The position numbers and the translations under genes are program-made. From positions 310,001 to 374,000 of the forward strand of contig NZ_JACOGD010000004.1 of NCBI RefSeq assembly GCF_014284235.1: a stretch of 64,000 bases of DNA, read 5' to 3'. The DNA is from Cognatundibacterium curvum. GTDB taxonomy: Bacteria; Pseudomonadota; Gammaproteobacteria; Burkholderiales; Burkholderiaceae_D. Numbering within the stretch: the stretch's first letter is position 1; every line of letters starts with the position of its first letter. The notes under the pieces were generated by a model. It saw only the letters and a program-made list of their open reading frames with translations, searched no databases and had not been told where the DNA came from. Positions 27,596 to 36,336 of this stretch are shown here, one piece after another.

Positions 27596-28516
27596 ATGTT
27601 TTCAAAAGTGCACCGCGTGGCAGATCAGGTCAATCAAGTCATCATGGGCAAATCGCCGCAAATACGCCTGGCCATTGTCTGCCTGCTGGCCGGTGGCCAT
27701 CTGTTGATTGAGGATGTACCGGGTGTAGGTAAAACCACGCTGGCACACGCACTGGCAACGTCGCTGGGTTTGCGTTTCAACCGCCTGCAATTCACCAGCG
27801 ATCTGCTACCGGCAGATATCATCGGCGTCTCCGTCTTTGAGCGCGAAAAAAATCAATTTGTGTTTCATCCCGGCCCGGTGTTTACTCAGGTTTTACTGGC
27901 CGATGAAATCAACCGCGCCACACCCAAGACCCAGTCCTCGCTACTGGAAGCGATGGAAGAACAACAGGTCTCGGCAGAAGGTCAGACCCGCCGTCTGCCC
28001 GCCCCTTTCTTTGTGATTGCGACCCAGAATCCATCGCATCAGATCGGCACCTTTCCACTACCGGAATCTCAGCTGGATCGCTTTCTGATGTGCCTGTCGC
28101 TCGGCTATCCCGATGCCGCGTCAGAAAAGGCTTTGCTGGCAGGCGCAGATCGCCGCCAGTTGCTGAGCCAGTTGCGTGCACAAATGGCACCGGAAGAATT
28201 TATGCAGGCACAAAAGGAAGTGCGCAGCATCCATGTCTCCGCTAAATTGATCGACTATGTATATGCACTGGCCCAGGCAACGCGCCAGGGTGATGTTTTT
28301 GCCGAAGGTATGAGCCCACGTGCCTCGCTGGCCTTGCTGCAGGCGGCACGTGCCTGGGCCGCGCTGGAAGGTCGGGATCACGTCGTGCCGGAAGATGTGC
28401 AGGCGGTACTGGTAGCGGTGATCGCTCACAGGCTGCGTCCGCTCCGCGCCTCACACACGCAAACCAGTGGCAGTGCGGATTTGCTGCTGCAAATGATGCG
28501 CAGTGTTCCCGTCTGA
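27596..28516 (+). CDS. MoxR-family AAA+ ATPase
   Basis: 306 residues. Walker A in EDVPGVGKTTLAHAL, Walker B in LLADEINRATPKTQSSLLEA, sensor region ATQNP, and the C-terminal AAA lid. MoxR ATPases act as chaperones that help assemble or activate protein complexes, often with VWA-domain partners. Here it leads a MoxR-DUF58-TgpA cluster, widespread in proteobacteria. DUF58 follows 17 bp later. Confidence 0.92.
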   Translation: MFSKVHRVADQVNQVIMGKSPQIRLAIVCLLAGGHLLIEDVPGVGKTTLAHALATSLGLRFNRLQFTSDLLPADIIGVSVFEREKNQFVFHPGPVFTQVLLADEINRATPKTQSSLLEAMEEQQVSAEGQTRRLPAPFFVIATQNPSHQIGTFPLPESQLDRFLMCLSLGYPDAASEKALLAGADRRQLLSQLRAQMAPEEFMQAQKEVRSIHVSAKLIDYVYALAQATRQGDVFAEGMSPRASLALLQAARAWAALEGRDHVVPEDVQAVLVAVIAHRLRPLRASHTQTSGSADLLLQMMRSVPV

Positions 28517-28533
28517 GAAAGCCGCTTGCAAAC

Positions 28534-29520
28534 ATGGCTAACGATGCGATCCGCAGTTATCTGCGCAGAGTGATCTTTCTGGAAAAGCAGCCCGAGCCCG
28601 GCAGTGTGATACTCAAACAGCGCCGGGTGTATACCTTGCCCAGCCGGCCAGGCTGGATGATGTTGCTGGTACTGCTGCTGTTATTTGTGACCGCGACCAA
28701 TTACAGCCTCAGCCTGGGCTTTGCACTAACCTTTATGCTGGCTGCCGTGATGGTGGTGAATGCCTTGCTGGGATTCCGTAATCTCGCTTATCTGGAATTG
28801 CATGCTGGCAGTCCCGATCCAGTGTTTGCTGGCGAAGAAATCCGTTTTCCGCTCTATCTGAACAATCCACGCCGCAACCCGCGCTATGCAATCTGGGTCG
28901 GCTGGCAAGCTAAGGATCAGATCAGTAAAGCCTGTGACATCGCGCCACAATCACAGCTCAGTGTATTTTTGCATGCCCCTTCTGTACAACGTGGCTGGCA
29001 ACCCGCGACCAGAATCGCGATTCAGACCTGGTTCCCACTGGGTCTGCTGCGCGCCTGGAGCACCTGGCTGCCGGATGTACAGGCGCTGGTGTATCCGGCG
29101 CCGGAATTGCAGCCACCACCGCTGCCTGTGGACGGCACAGAATCAAGCGCCAATGCGGGTCAGCACGGTGATGAAGACTTTGCCGGTGTACGCACTTATC
29201 AGCCCGGTGATCCGCTGCGCCAACTGGCATGGAAGCAAATCGCGCGCGTCGACACAGCCGCTGGCGGGCAATTAGTCAGTAAGCTGTTTAACGGACAAAG
29301 TGGTGCCGACGTGGTGATTGATTTCGCCCGCCTGCCACGCCGGCTGGACACGGAACTCAAGCTGGCGCGCATGTGCAGCTGGGTGCTGCAAGCAGAACGC
29401 CAGGGGCTGCCGTATGCATTCCGGCTTGGCACGCTGAACTTTGCGCCTGCATTGGGTGCTCAGCACAGGGACGCCTGTCTGCGTGCGCTCGCACTTCATC
29501 CGGCTGAGGCGACGTCATGA
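28534..29520 (+). CDS. DUF58 domain protein
   Basis: 328 residues. Two adjacent transmembrane helices at about 38-80 (MMLLVLLLLFVTATNYSLSLGF, ...), a beta-rich middle part and the DUF58 signature FAGVRTYQPGDPLRQLAWKQ. The DUF58 part resembles a VWA fold and is thought to be the client of the neighbouring MoxR ATPase. Its stop overlaps the start of the next gene by 4 bp, showing translational coupling. Confidence 0.9.
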   Translation: MANDAIRSYLRRVIFLEKQPEPGSVILKQRRVYTLPSRPGWMMLLVLLLLFVTATNYSLSLGFALTFMLAAVMVVNALLGFRNLAYLELHAGSPDPVFAGEEIRFPLYLNNPRRNPRYAIWVGWQAKDQISKACDIAPQSQLSVFLHAPSVQRGWQPATRIAIQTWFPLGLLRAWSTWLPDVQALVYPAPELQPPPLPVDGTESSANAGQHGDEDFAGVRTYQPGDPLRQLAWKQIARVDTAAGGQLVSKLFNGQSGADVVIDFARLPRRLDTELKLARMCSWVLQAERQGLPYAFRLGTLNFAPALGAQHRDACLRALALHPAEATS

Positions 29521-31511
29521 CGGACAAGGCTCACCACAAAAATCATATCAGCGCCGACAAGAGCAATACGCTGTTGCTGATAGCAGCCTGTATCAGCGTG
29601 CTGCTTCCGCATTTCTGGCATGTGCATCTGTGGGTCAGCATCGCTTGCACATTGACTCTGGGCTGGCGTATCTGGCTCACGCTGTCTGGCCGCCGCCTGC
29701 CGCCTATGTGGTTATTGCTGCCGGTATGCCTACTGATGATGGCGGGCATCTTCCTGAGCTTCCGCACCTTCTTTGGTAAAGAGGCGGGGGTCACCATGTT
29801 AGTACTTTTGCTGGCCTGCAAACTTCTGGAAATGCATGCCAGGCGTGATTTATTCGTGGTGCTGTTTCTGGCTTTTTTCCTGTTACTGACCAGTTACTTT
29901 TACCAACAGACGATAGGCGTTGGCCTGTTAAGCCTGTGCGCAGTTGGTCTGCTGTTAAGTGCGCAGATTTCATTTCAGTACACGGGCATTTTGCCACCGC
30001 TTAGACAACGCTTACGGGCTGGTTTTTCTATGCTGGGCCTCGCGTTGCCCCTGATGTTGTGTGCTTTTTTTCTGTTCCCACGTATTCAGGGCCCGCTCTG
30101 GGGTTTGCCCGGAGATGCAGGTCAGGGTCGCTCAGGTTTATCCAATAGCATGACGCCGGGCGGTATCAGTAATCTGGTTCTGTCGGAAGAAATCGCATTC
30201 AGGGTCAAATTCGATCAGGCGCCGCCCATAAAAAACCTGCAGTACTGGCGCGGCATCGTGATGACAGATTACGATGGTAAAACCTGGACACCGGGTCGTC
30301 GCTATCAGCATGATGCAAGCCAGCTGGTCGTCACAGGCAAGCCGCTGCGGCAGCTCATTATTCTGGAACCACACAGCCAGCATTGGTTGTTCGCGCTTGA
30401 GTTAAGCCAGCACAATCCCCGCTTTACGGATGGCACTGACAGCGTGATGAACAATGTGTCCGAGCTGCGTTCACGCACAGTGCTGCAACAAAGAATACGC
30501 TATGAAGTTGAGTCTTACCCTGACTTCCGGCTGGATGCCCAGGCCGACTTGCAAGACATGGCTGGCGAGCTCAGTCTGCCAGTCGGCTTCAATCCGCGCA
30601 CCCAGGCCTATGCACGTGAATTACGCCAGCAACAAGGCAGTCATCAGGCATACATTCAGGCTGTGTTGCAACACTTCCGCCAGCAAAATTTCATCTATAC
30701 GCTGGAACCTGCGCGGCTGGGCAAAGATGCGATCGATGATTTTTTGTTTTCTACCCGCGCCGGATTTTGTGAACATTATGCGAGCGCTTTCGTGGTCTTA
30801 ATGCGGGCGGCCGGGATACCAGCCCGTATCGTCACTGGCTATCAGGGCGGTAACCTGAATACGGTAGACGGTTATTTTGAAGTACGTCAGTCAGATGCAC
30901 ATGCCTGGGCCGAGGTCTGGCTAAGCGGCCAGGGCTGGACCAGGGTAGATCCGACCGCCGCGGTAGCGCCTGAACGCGTGATGCAAAACCTGAGCCGCGC
31001 TTTGCCAGCCAGCGGTCTGGCTGGTCTGGTCAATCTGGCGCTGCAGGGCAACTCATTCAGCCAGGCTTTGCGCATGCAATGGAATGCGATGAACAATAAC
31101 TGGAATCAGTGGGTACTCAATTACAATCAACAAGGGCAGCAATCGCTGCTCAACAAGCTGGGATGGAAGGATGTCGACTGGGTGCAAATGACATGGATAC
31201 TGTTCCTGGCTGGCAGCCTTATCCTGGGCGTGATCAGCCTGCCTTTGCTGCTTAACAAACCAGCTATCCCGGCGCTTGATAGAGTATACTTTTCATTTTG
31301 CCACCGGATGGCCAGGAAAGCTTTGCCACGCAAACCACATGAAGGCCCACAAGCCTATCTGGTGCGGCTGCAAGCCAGGCTGGCTCCCGAAGAATGGCAC
31401 AGGGCAAAAGCATTTATTGATTATTACAGCCTGTGCTGCTATGGCAAACAGGCTGGCTCCGATGCCGCCTCATTGAAACAATTAAAGCAGTTACTGTCTG
31501 CCTGTAAATAA
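29517..31511 (+). CDS. TgpA-like transmembrane transglutaminase
   Basis: 664 residues. Six or so N-terminal transmembrane helices (to about residue 190, DUF3488), a periplasmic transglutaminase domain with the Cys-His-Asp triad (Cys near 418 in RAGFCEHYASAF, His near 460 in DAHAWAEVW, Asp near 477 in RVDPTAA), another helix near 565-585 and a DUF4129-like cytoplasmic tail. Homologous to TgpA of Pseudomonas aeruginosa, a membrane protein important for viability. Role in envelope or peptidoglycan upkeep is suggested by mltB next door. Confidence 0.9.
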   Translation: MTDKAHHKNHISADKSNTLLLIAACISVLLPHFWHVHLWVSIACTLTLGWRIWLTLSGRRLPPMWLLLPVCLLMMAGIFLSFRTFFGKEAGVTMLVLLLACKLLEMHARRDLFVVLFLAFFLLLTSYFYQQTIGVGLLSLCAVGLLLSAQISFQYTGILPPLRQRLRAGFSMLGLALPLMLCAFFLFPRIQGPLWGLPGDAGQGRSGLSNSMTPGGISNLVLSEEIAFRVKFDQAPPIKNLQYWRGIVMTDYDGKTWTPGRRYQHDASQLVVTGKPLRQLIILEPHSQHWLFALELSQHNPRFTDGTDSVMNNVSELRSRTVLQQRIRYEVESYPDFRLDAQADLQDMAGELSLPVGFNPRTQAYARELRQQQGSHQAYIQAVLQHFRQQNFIYTLEPARLGKDAIDDFLFSTRAGFCEHYASAFVVLMRAAGIPARIVTGYQGGNLNTVDGYFEVRQSDAHAWAEVWLSGQGWTRVDPTAAVAPERVMQNLSRALPASGLAGLVNLALQGNSFSQALRMQWNAMNNNWNQWVLNYNQQGQQSLLNKLGWKDVDWVQMTWILFLAGSLILGVISLPLLLNKPAIPALDRVYFSFCHRMARKALPRKPHEGPQAYLVRLQARLAPEEWHRAKAFIDYYSLCCYGKQAGSDAASLKQLKQLLSACK

Positions 31512-31521
31512 ACTGGATGTC

Positions 31522-32628
31522 ATGTTGATCGCTCGCCCTTCCCTTCTCCTCTCTGGCCTGATGCTGTTACTGGCTTGCTCTTTACATCCCGACGTTGCTG
31601 CCGCTGACAAAAAAGTCTCGAAAAAAACAGCGAAAACCACGAACAGCACATCCAGCCAACAACAGGAAAATATACACTTCGAGCAGTGGAAGGAAGTGGA
31701 AGTTTTCATCAGCCAGATGGTGAATTTACATGGCTTTGACGAAGAAAAATTAAGGCAGTTATTTTCTCAGGTCAGGCATGCGGAATCCGCCAAACAATTG
31801 ATGAAGCCTGCGCCGCCCGGCAAGCCTAAAAACTGGAAGGTCTATCGCAGTCGCTTTGTTGAGCCTTATCGTATAGCAGCTGGCGTACAGTTTTGGAACC
31901 AGTATGCCGAGGCTTTGGAAAGAGCAGAACGGCAATATGGCGTGCCAGCAGAAATTATCGTCGGACTAATAGGCGTAGAAACGATATTTGGTAAACACAC
32001 CGGCAGCTTCCGTGTACTGGATGCCCTGACCACACTGGCGTTTGATTACCCGGACACGCCAACCAGAGTGACACGGATGCAGTATTTCCGCGATGAACTC
32101 ATGCATATGCTATTGATTGCGCGAGAATCTCAGGTCGACCCGTTTGCCTTCAAAGGCTCTTATGCGGGCGCGATAGGCTGGCCGCAGTTTATGCCCGGCA
32201 GCATACGGAAATATGCGGTGGATTTTGATGGCGACGGGCGCATCAATCTGACCAACTCCCCCATTGATGCGATTGGCAGCGTTGCCCATTACCTCGCGGA
32301 ACACGGTTGGAAACCGGGCGTGCCCGTCACCTTCCCTGCCACCCTGATCAGTGACGACAAAGAAACACTGCGCACGGTGCTGTCGCAAGGCCTGCGCGCC
32401 AGCTATACCTATCAGGAATTGAGCAAATTGGCGAGCAGTGCCAGCGCAGATATTGCACCCCAATTAAAGCTAGGATTGATCGATTTGCAAAACGGGGAAG
32501 AAGCGACAGAATATTGGATTGCCACAGATAACTTCTATGCGATTACCCAATACAATCGCAGTTACTTTTATGCGATGTCTGTGATAGATCTGGGTCGTGT
32601 CATCCGTCAGGCGCGGGAACAAATGTAA
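31522..32628 (+). CDS. mltB: Membrane-bound lytic murein transglycosylase B
   Basis: 368 residues. Lipoprotein signal with lipobox LLAC (Cys19), a Lys/Thr/Ser-rich linker, then the MltB (GH103) domain with the catalytic Glu153 in VGLIGVETIFG. MltB cuts the MurNAc-GlcNAc bond of peptidoglycan and forms 1,6-anhydro ends at the inner face of the outer membrane. Only 10 bp behind tgpA, so likely transcribed with the MoxR-DUF58-TgpA genes. Confidence 0.93.
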   Translation: MLIARPSLLLSGLMLLLACSLHPDVAAADKKVSKKTAKTTNSTSSQQQENIHFEQWKEVEVFISQMVNLHGFDEEKLRQLFSQVRHAESAKQLMKPAPPGKPKNWKVYRSRFVEPYRIAAGVQFWNQYAEALERAERQYGVPAEIIVGLIGVETIFGKHTGSFRVLDALTTLAFDYPDTPTRVTRMQYFRDELMHMLLIARESQVDPFAFKGSYAGAIGWPQFMPGSIRKYAVDFDGDGRINLTNSPIDAIGSVAHYLAEHGWKPGVPVTFPATLISDDKETLRTVLSQGLRASYTYQELSKLASSASADIAPQLKLGLIDLQNGEEATEYWIATDNFYAITQYNRSYFYAMSVIDLGRVIRQAREQM

Positions 32629-33101
32629 TTGTTTTTTTCAACCACATTTTTGCTGGATGCCAAGGCTGGACGCTGTCGCTGACCATGGCTTGAAAGCGCT
32701 TCGGTACAAAGCATTACCACTCTCACAAAATTTCCAATAGGAAACAATAAATGCAATTCTACGAAACTTTTTTAACAATATCTTTCGTTTTCACCAATTG
32801 ATCTCAAGCATATTTTGCCCAATACTTCAGGTACAGGCAATTGTTAGCTTGTAAAAAAAGCGAATGAAATCAATTGGTAATCTGTTAAAAAAGTAAATTG
32901 CTTTTCAGCTTGTATTGATCTACAGTACTATTGCCTTATTGACACAATGGCGTAAATAGCATTCCCTGTGTCAAGGGATTTAACAATGTTTTGCTATTTT
33001 TCTGATAAGCAATTTCTGTTTTAAAGATACAATATTACCGTTTGATTAATTTCATTGAAGCAATTAAATCAGGCATCAATAGACTAGATAGCGAGGTAAT
33101 T
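32629..33101. other. AT-rich intergenic region with two inverted repeats
   Basis: About 470 A/T-rich bases without a gene. Two perfect dyads stand out: ACCAATTGAT (32793-32802) paired with ATCAATTGGT (32869-32878), and TTGACACA (32939-32946) paired with TGTGTCAA (32967-32974). Both lie upstream of a gene for a small DNA-binding-like protein and could be its operators. Confidence 0.5.
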
Positions 33102-33401
33102 ATGGCAAATCTGACCCAGCTTGAATCAGATGAAATCGACTACGATCCAAACAATTTGTTGGACACTCTGATCAAGCAATTGCACTTAAAAAACGATGCG
33201 GCACTCTCCAGAGCTTTGGAAGTTGCGCCTCCAGTAATCAGTAAAATCAGACATCGCCGCCTGCCGGTCGGTGCGTCCCTGCTGATCCGTATGCATGAAA
33301 TCAGCGATGTCAGCATCAAAGAACTGCGTGAATTGATGGGTGACCGTCGTGCGAAGTTCCGTATCAGCGACAAGCAGTTTAAACCAAAAGACGCTGCATA
33401 A
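33102..33401 (+). CDS. Small HTH (XRE/phage-repressor-like) protein
   Basis: 99 residues from ATG 33102, which has GAGG five bases upstream (the frame is open from 33042, but that part has no ribosome site). The middle (about residues 20-75; LHLKNDAALSRALEVAPPVI, then SKIRHRRLPVGASLLIRMHE) has the spacing of a Cro/C1-type helix-turn-helix, although the family match is loose. A probable transcription factor of unknown target. Ends before a strong terminator. Confidence 0.75.
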   Translation: MANLTQLESDEIDYDPNNLLDTLIKQLHLKNDAALSRALEVAPPVISKIRHRRLPVGASLLIRMHEISDVSIKELRELMGDRRAKFRISDKQFKPKDAA

Positions 33402-33440
33402 ATAAGCCTTGCCATCCGCGCCTAGCGGATTGTCCAGGTA

Positions 33441-33480
33441 AAATACCGAAACTGCTAATTCAGCACTTTCGGTATTTTTT
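33441..33480. terminator. Intrinsic terminator after the HTH gene
   Basis: Long stem AAATACCGAAA / TTTCGGTATTT with an inner TGCT/AGCA pairing and a following T run; A-rich on its left, so it could act in both directions. Confidence 0.85.
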
Positions 33481-33493
33481 TCTTTGATGCCAT

Positions 33494-33532
33494 AAAAAAG
33501 CCTACAAGTTTTAGGCTTGTACGCTTTTTTTT
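33494..33532. terminator. Second hairpin, terminator for cysM
   Basis: AAAAAAGC...GCTTTTTTTT with an inner ACAAG/CTTGT pairing. A/T-rich on both sides; placed 60 bp beyond the cysM stop on the minus strand and back to back with the previous terminator. Confidence 0.7.
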
Positions 33533-33595
33533 AGTTAAATAGCTAGTTCAGGTAATTCGGCTGATTTAACATTCCACTGAGCTGGCGGCAACTAC

Positions 33596-34498
33596 TCAGG
33601 CTGGAAATACGCCGGTCGATAAATAGCGATCACCGCGATCACAGACAATAAATACGATCGTTGCATTTTCCACAGTTTCAGCAAGACGTAAAGCCACTTC
33701 ACAGGCGCCAGCCGCCGAAATGCCGCAAAAGATCCCTTCTTCAATCGCCATCCTGCGTGCCATATGCTCAGCATCAGCCTGACTGACTGAAATTACCTGA
33801 TCGACCCTGGCTTTGTCATAAATCTTAGGCAAATACGCTTCCGGCCATTTACGGATACCAGGAATAGAGGAACCCTCCTCAGGCTGGGCACCAACGATCT
33901 GTATCTCCTGGTTCTGATTCTTCAGATAGGCAGAAACGCCCATAATCGTGCCGGTGGTACCCATCGCACTCACAAAATGGGTGACGCGCCCGCCAGTGTC
34001 ACGCCAGATTTCCGGCCCCGTTCCTTCATAGTGAGCAAGTGGATTGTCCTGATTGGCAAATTGATCCAAAATCACACCCTGGCCTTCTTTTTGCATTTGC
34101 TCTGCCAGATCACGCGCATACTCCATACCACCGGTTTTAGGCGTCAGGATAATCTGTGCGCCGTATGCGGACATACTCTGGCGGCGCTCTATGCTCAGAT
34201 TCTCGGGCATCAGCAATACCATTTTGTAACCGCGCATAGCAGCAGCCATCGCCAGTGCAATGCCAGTGTTACCGCTGGTCGCTTCGATCAGTGTATCGCC
34301 AGGTTTGATTTCGCCGCGCTCTTCAGCGCGTTTGATCATGGACAGCGCCGGCCGGTCTTTGACTGAGCCAGCAGGATTATTGCCTTCCAGCTTACCGAGA
34401 ATGACATTATTGCGCAGCGCATTTTTTTCACCCGGCAATCTTTGCAAACGAACCAAAGGCGTGTTGCCGATAGTATCTTCAATAGTCAGATAGGACAT
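33596..34498 (-). CDS. cysM: Cysteine synthase B (O-acetylserine sulfhydrylase B)
   Basis: 300 residues. Starts MSYLTIEDTIGNTPLVRLQR; PLP lysine Lys47 in NPAGSVKDRPA, the phosphate loop EATSGNTGIALA and the substrate loop GTTGTIMG are all present. The CysM type makes cysteine from O-acetylserine and sulfide or thiosulfate. In many betaproteobacteria cysM sits near the LPS heptose genes and lapA/lapB, as here. Confidence 0.95.
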   Translation of the reverse strand: MSYLTIEDTIGNTPLVRLQRLPGEKNALRNNVILGKLEGNNPAGSVKDRPALSMIKRAEERGEIKPGDTLIEATSGNTGIALAMAAAMRGYKMVLLMPENLSIERRQSMSAYGAQIILTPKTGGMEYARDLAEQMQKEGQGVILDQFANQDNPLAHYEGTGPEIWRDTGGRVTHFVSAMGTTGTIMGVSAYLKNQNQEIQIVGAQPEEGSSIPGIRKWPEAYLPKIYDKARVDQVISVSQADAEHMARRMAIEEGIFCGISAAGACEVALRLAETVENATIVFIVCDRGDRYLSTGVFPA

Positions 34499-34687
34499 AG
34501 TCTCATTCTCAGATTGGTAAGTGCTTATTTTAATGCTTGTCGCCCAGACTTGCAGTCAGCAAACGTCTAAGCTCAGACAAAAAACGACTAAAGCACGTAC
34601 CAGTCATCACTGATACGAAAAATTCATCCGAAAAATCATTGACTTAGTAAACTTGAATAAGGCTTATATCAATTTCGAATAAGCTAA

Positions 34688-34717
34688 TAAAAAAGCCCCT
34701 GATATCATCAGAGGCTT
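34688..34717 (-). terminator. Terminator of the ComEA-like gene
   Basis: Stem AAGCC(C)CTGAT / ATCAG(A)GGCTT with a T run on the minus strand after it (seven A on the plus strand to the left). Confidence 0.75.
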
Positions 34718-34741
34718 AGGCAATTTTCAAGTCCAGACAAA

Positions 34742-35266
34742 TTACTTGGTTTTTCCTTCTTTGGCAGAAGCAGAGGCTTCTGTTTTTTCAGCTTTTACAG
34801 CTTTTGCGGATTTATCCGACTTATCTGCAGCATCAGCTTTGGCCTTATCAGCCATCTTTTCTGCTTTTTCAGCCTTTTCTGCTTTTGGTGCTTTCGCTGC
34901 TTTTTCTACTTTCTCTGTTTTTTCAGCTTTATCAGCCTTCTCAGCTTTTGCCGCTTTATCCGCTTTTGCTGGTGCAGCTTTTGCCGGTGCGCCTGATTTA
35001 GCCTGTCCATTGACGGTCAAGCCTGCTTCAGATAACTTCGTACCGGTTTTATCGCCTATCCCTTTCACACGGGATTCAAAATCAGCCCAGTCTTTGAAGC
35101 TGCCATTTTTTGTACGCTCATCGATAATCGCTTTGGACTTTGCGGGGCCCAGACCTTTGATACCATCCAAAGCAGCCTGATCTCCCTTATTTACATCCAC
35201 GTCAGCAAATGCAAAACCCATACTGAACATAAAAGCAGCAACTGCGAAGAATAATTTCTTTAACAT
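34742..35266 (-). CDS. ComEA-like helix-hairpin-helix protein with Lys/Ala-rich tail
   Basis: 174 residues from ATG 35266 (GGAG nine bases upstream). Signal peptide MLKKLFFAVAAFMFSMGFAF, then a ComEA-type helix-hairpin-helix DNA-binding domain (DVNKGDQAALDGIKGLGPAK, continuing to GDKTGTKLSEAG). The second half (from about residue 85) is a low-complexity repeat of Ala, Lys, Glu and Asp (PAKADKAAKAEKADKAEK), like histone H1-type tails. ComEA proteins bind incoming DNA in the periplasm during transformation; whether this one does is unknown. The tail might help DNA or polyanion binding. Confidence 0.85.
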   Translation of the reverse strand: MLKKLFFAVAAFMFSMGFAFADVDVNKGDQAALDGIKGLGPAKSKAIIDERTKNGSFKDWADFESRVKGIGDKTGTKLSEAGLTVNGQAKSGAPAKAAPAKADKAAKAEKADKAEKTEKVEKAAKAPKAEKAEKAEKMADKAKADAADKSDKSAKAVKAEKTEASASAKEGKTK

Positions 35267-35406
35267 GGAATCACTCCCTAAATAGTCATCATTGTTATCA
35301 AGCAAGGAACCCGGTTTCTCAACCGGGAGAACGATAAAAACGCTCTGTTCCTATTAACGCAGAAATTTCGACAAGGTTGACTAAATTTTACTATTTTTAA
35401 TACAAT

Positions 35407-36330
35407 TCACTGCTGGGGAAACAGTTCAGCTTCAGTCACTGTGGCAGTTCCAAGCTTACCAACCACAATACCACCCGCACGATTGGCGATATGCACTGCA
35501 TCCTCAAGTGTCATGCCATTGGCCAACATCACTGCCATCGTTGCGATCACGGTGTCGCCAGCACCGGAAACATCAAATACTTCGCGCGCAACAGCAGGGA
35601 CGTGGGTAACGGTGTTTTCGGTGAACAGGGTCATTCCCTCTTCAGAACGGGTTAACAATAAGGCGCGTAAGTTCAGGGAACGGCGCAGATTCTGCGCTTT
35701 TTCCTGCAAGTCTGCCTCGGATGTCCAGTCGCCGATAATCTGTTTAAGCTCTGACTTGTTGGGCGTGAGTAAATCAGCACCCGCATATTTAGAAAAGTCA
35801 CTGCCTTTCGGGTCTACCAGCACAATTTTTCCCTGCTGCTTAGCCAGTTGTAGCATAGCCGGAACATTGACCAGGCTGCCTTTGGCGTAATCCGAAAACA
35901 CCACGACATCAAAGCCAGGCACCAACGCATTAAAACGATTCAGCTTATCGCGTAATACACTGTCTGTCGGCTTTTCTTCAAAATCGATGCGTATCAGTTG
36001 CTGCTGGCGACCGATCACCCGGAGTTTGATAATGGTAGATATCTGAGCATCGCGGCTCAGATAACTGGAAATATGATGCTTCTCAAGCAGGCCCTCTATT
36101 GAGTTGCCCGCCTCATCATCACCAATCACCCCCATCAGTGCGGCACCAGCGCCCAGCGCGAGCGCATTCAATGCCACATTCGCCGCACCACCCAGACGTT
36201 CCTCACGCCGCTCTACACGTACAATCGGCACCGGCGCTTCCGGTGAGATACGATTGACTTCGCCAAACCAGTAACGGTCCAGCATCACATCACCGGCAAC
36301 CAGGATGCGCTTATCTTTTTGCAACATCAC
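35407..36330 (-). CDS. hldE: D-glycero-beta-D-manno-heptose-7-phosphate kinase
   Basis: 307 residues, PfkB/ribokinase family (GGAANVALNALALGAGAALM near the N-terminus, DVSGAGDTVIATMA at the C-terminus). Matches the kinase half of HldE (RfaE domain I), which phosphorylates heptose-7-phosphate for the LPS inner core. Betaproteobacteria often have the two HldE domains as separate genes; the nucleotidyltransferase part is not here. Six bp behind ugd, so co-transcribed. Confidence 0.9.
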   Translation of the reverse strand: MMLQKDKRILVAGDVMLDRYWFGEVNRISPEAPVPIVRVERREERLGGAANVALNALALGAGAALMGVIGDDEAGNSIEGLLEKHHISSYLSRDAQISTIIKLRVIGRQQQLIRIDFEEKPTDSVLRDKLNRFNALVPGFDVVVFSDYAKGSLVNVPAMLQLAKQQGKIVLVDPKGSDFSKYAGADLLTPNKSELKQIIGDWTSEADLQEKAQNLRRSLNLRALLLTRSEEGMTLFTENTVTHVPAVAREVFDVSGAGDTVIATMAVMLANGMTLEDAVHIANRAGGIVVGKLGTATVTEAELFPQQ

Positions 36331-36336
36331 TTAACC

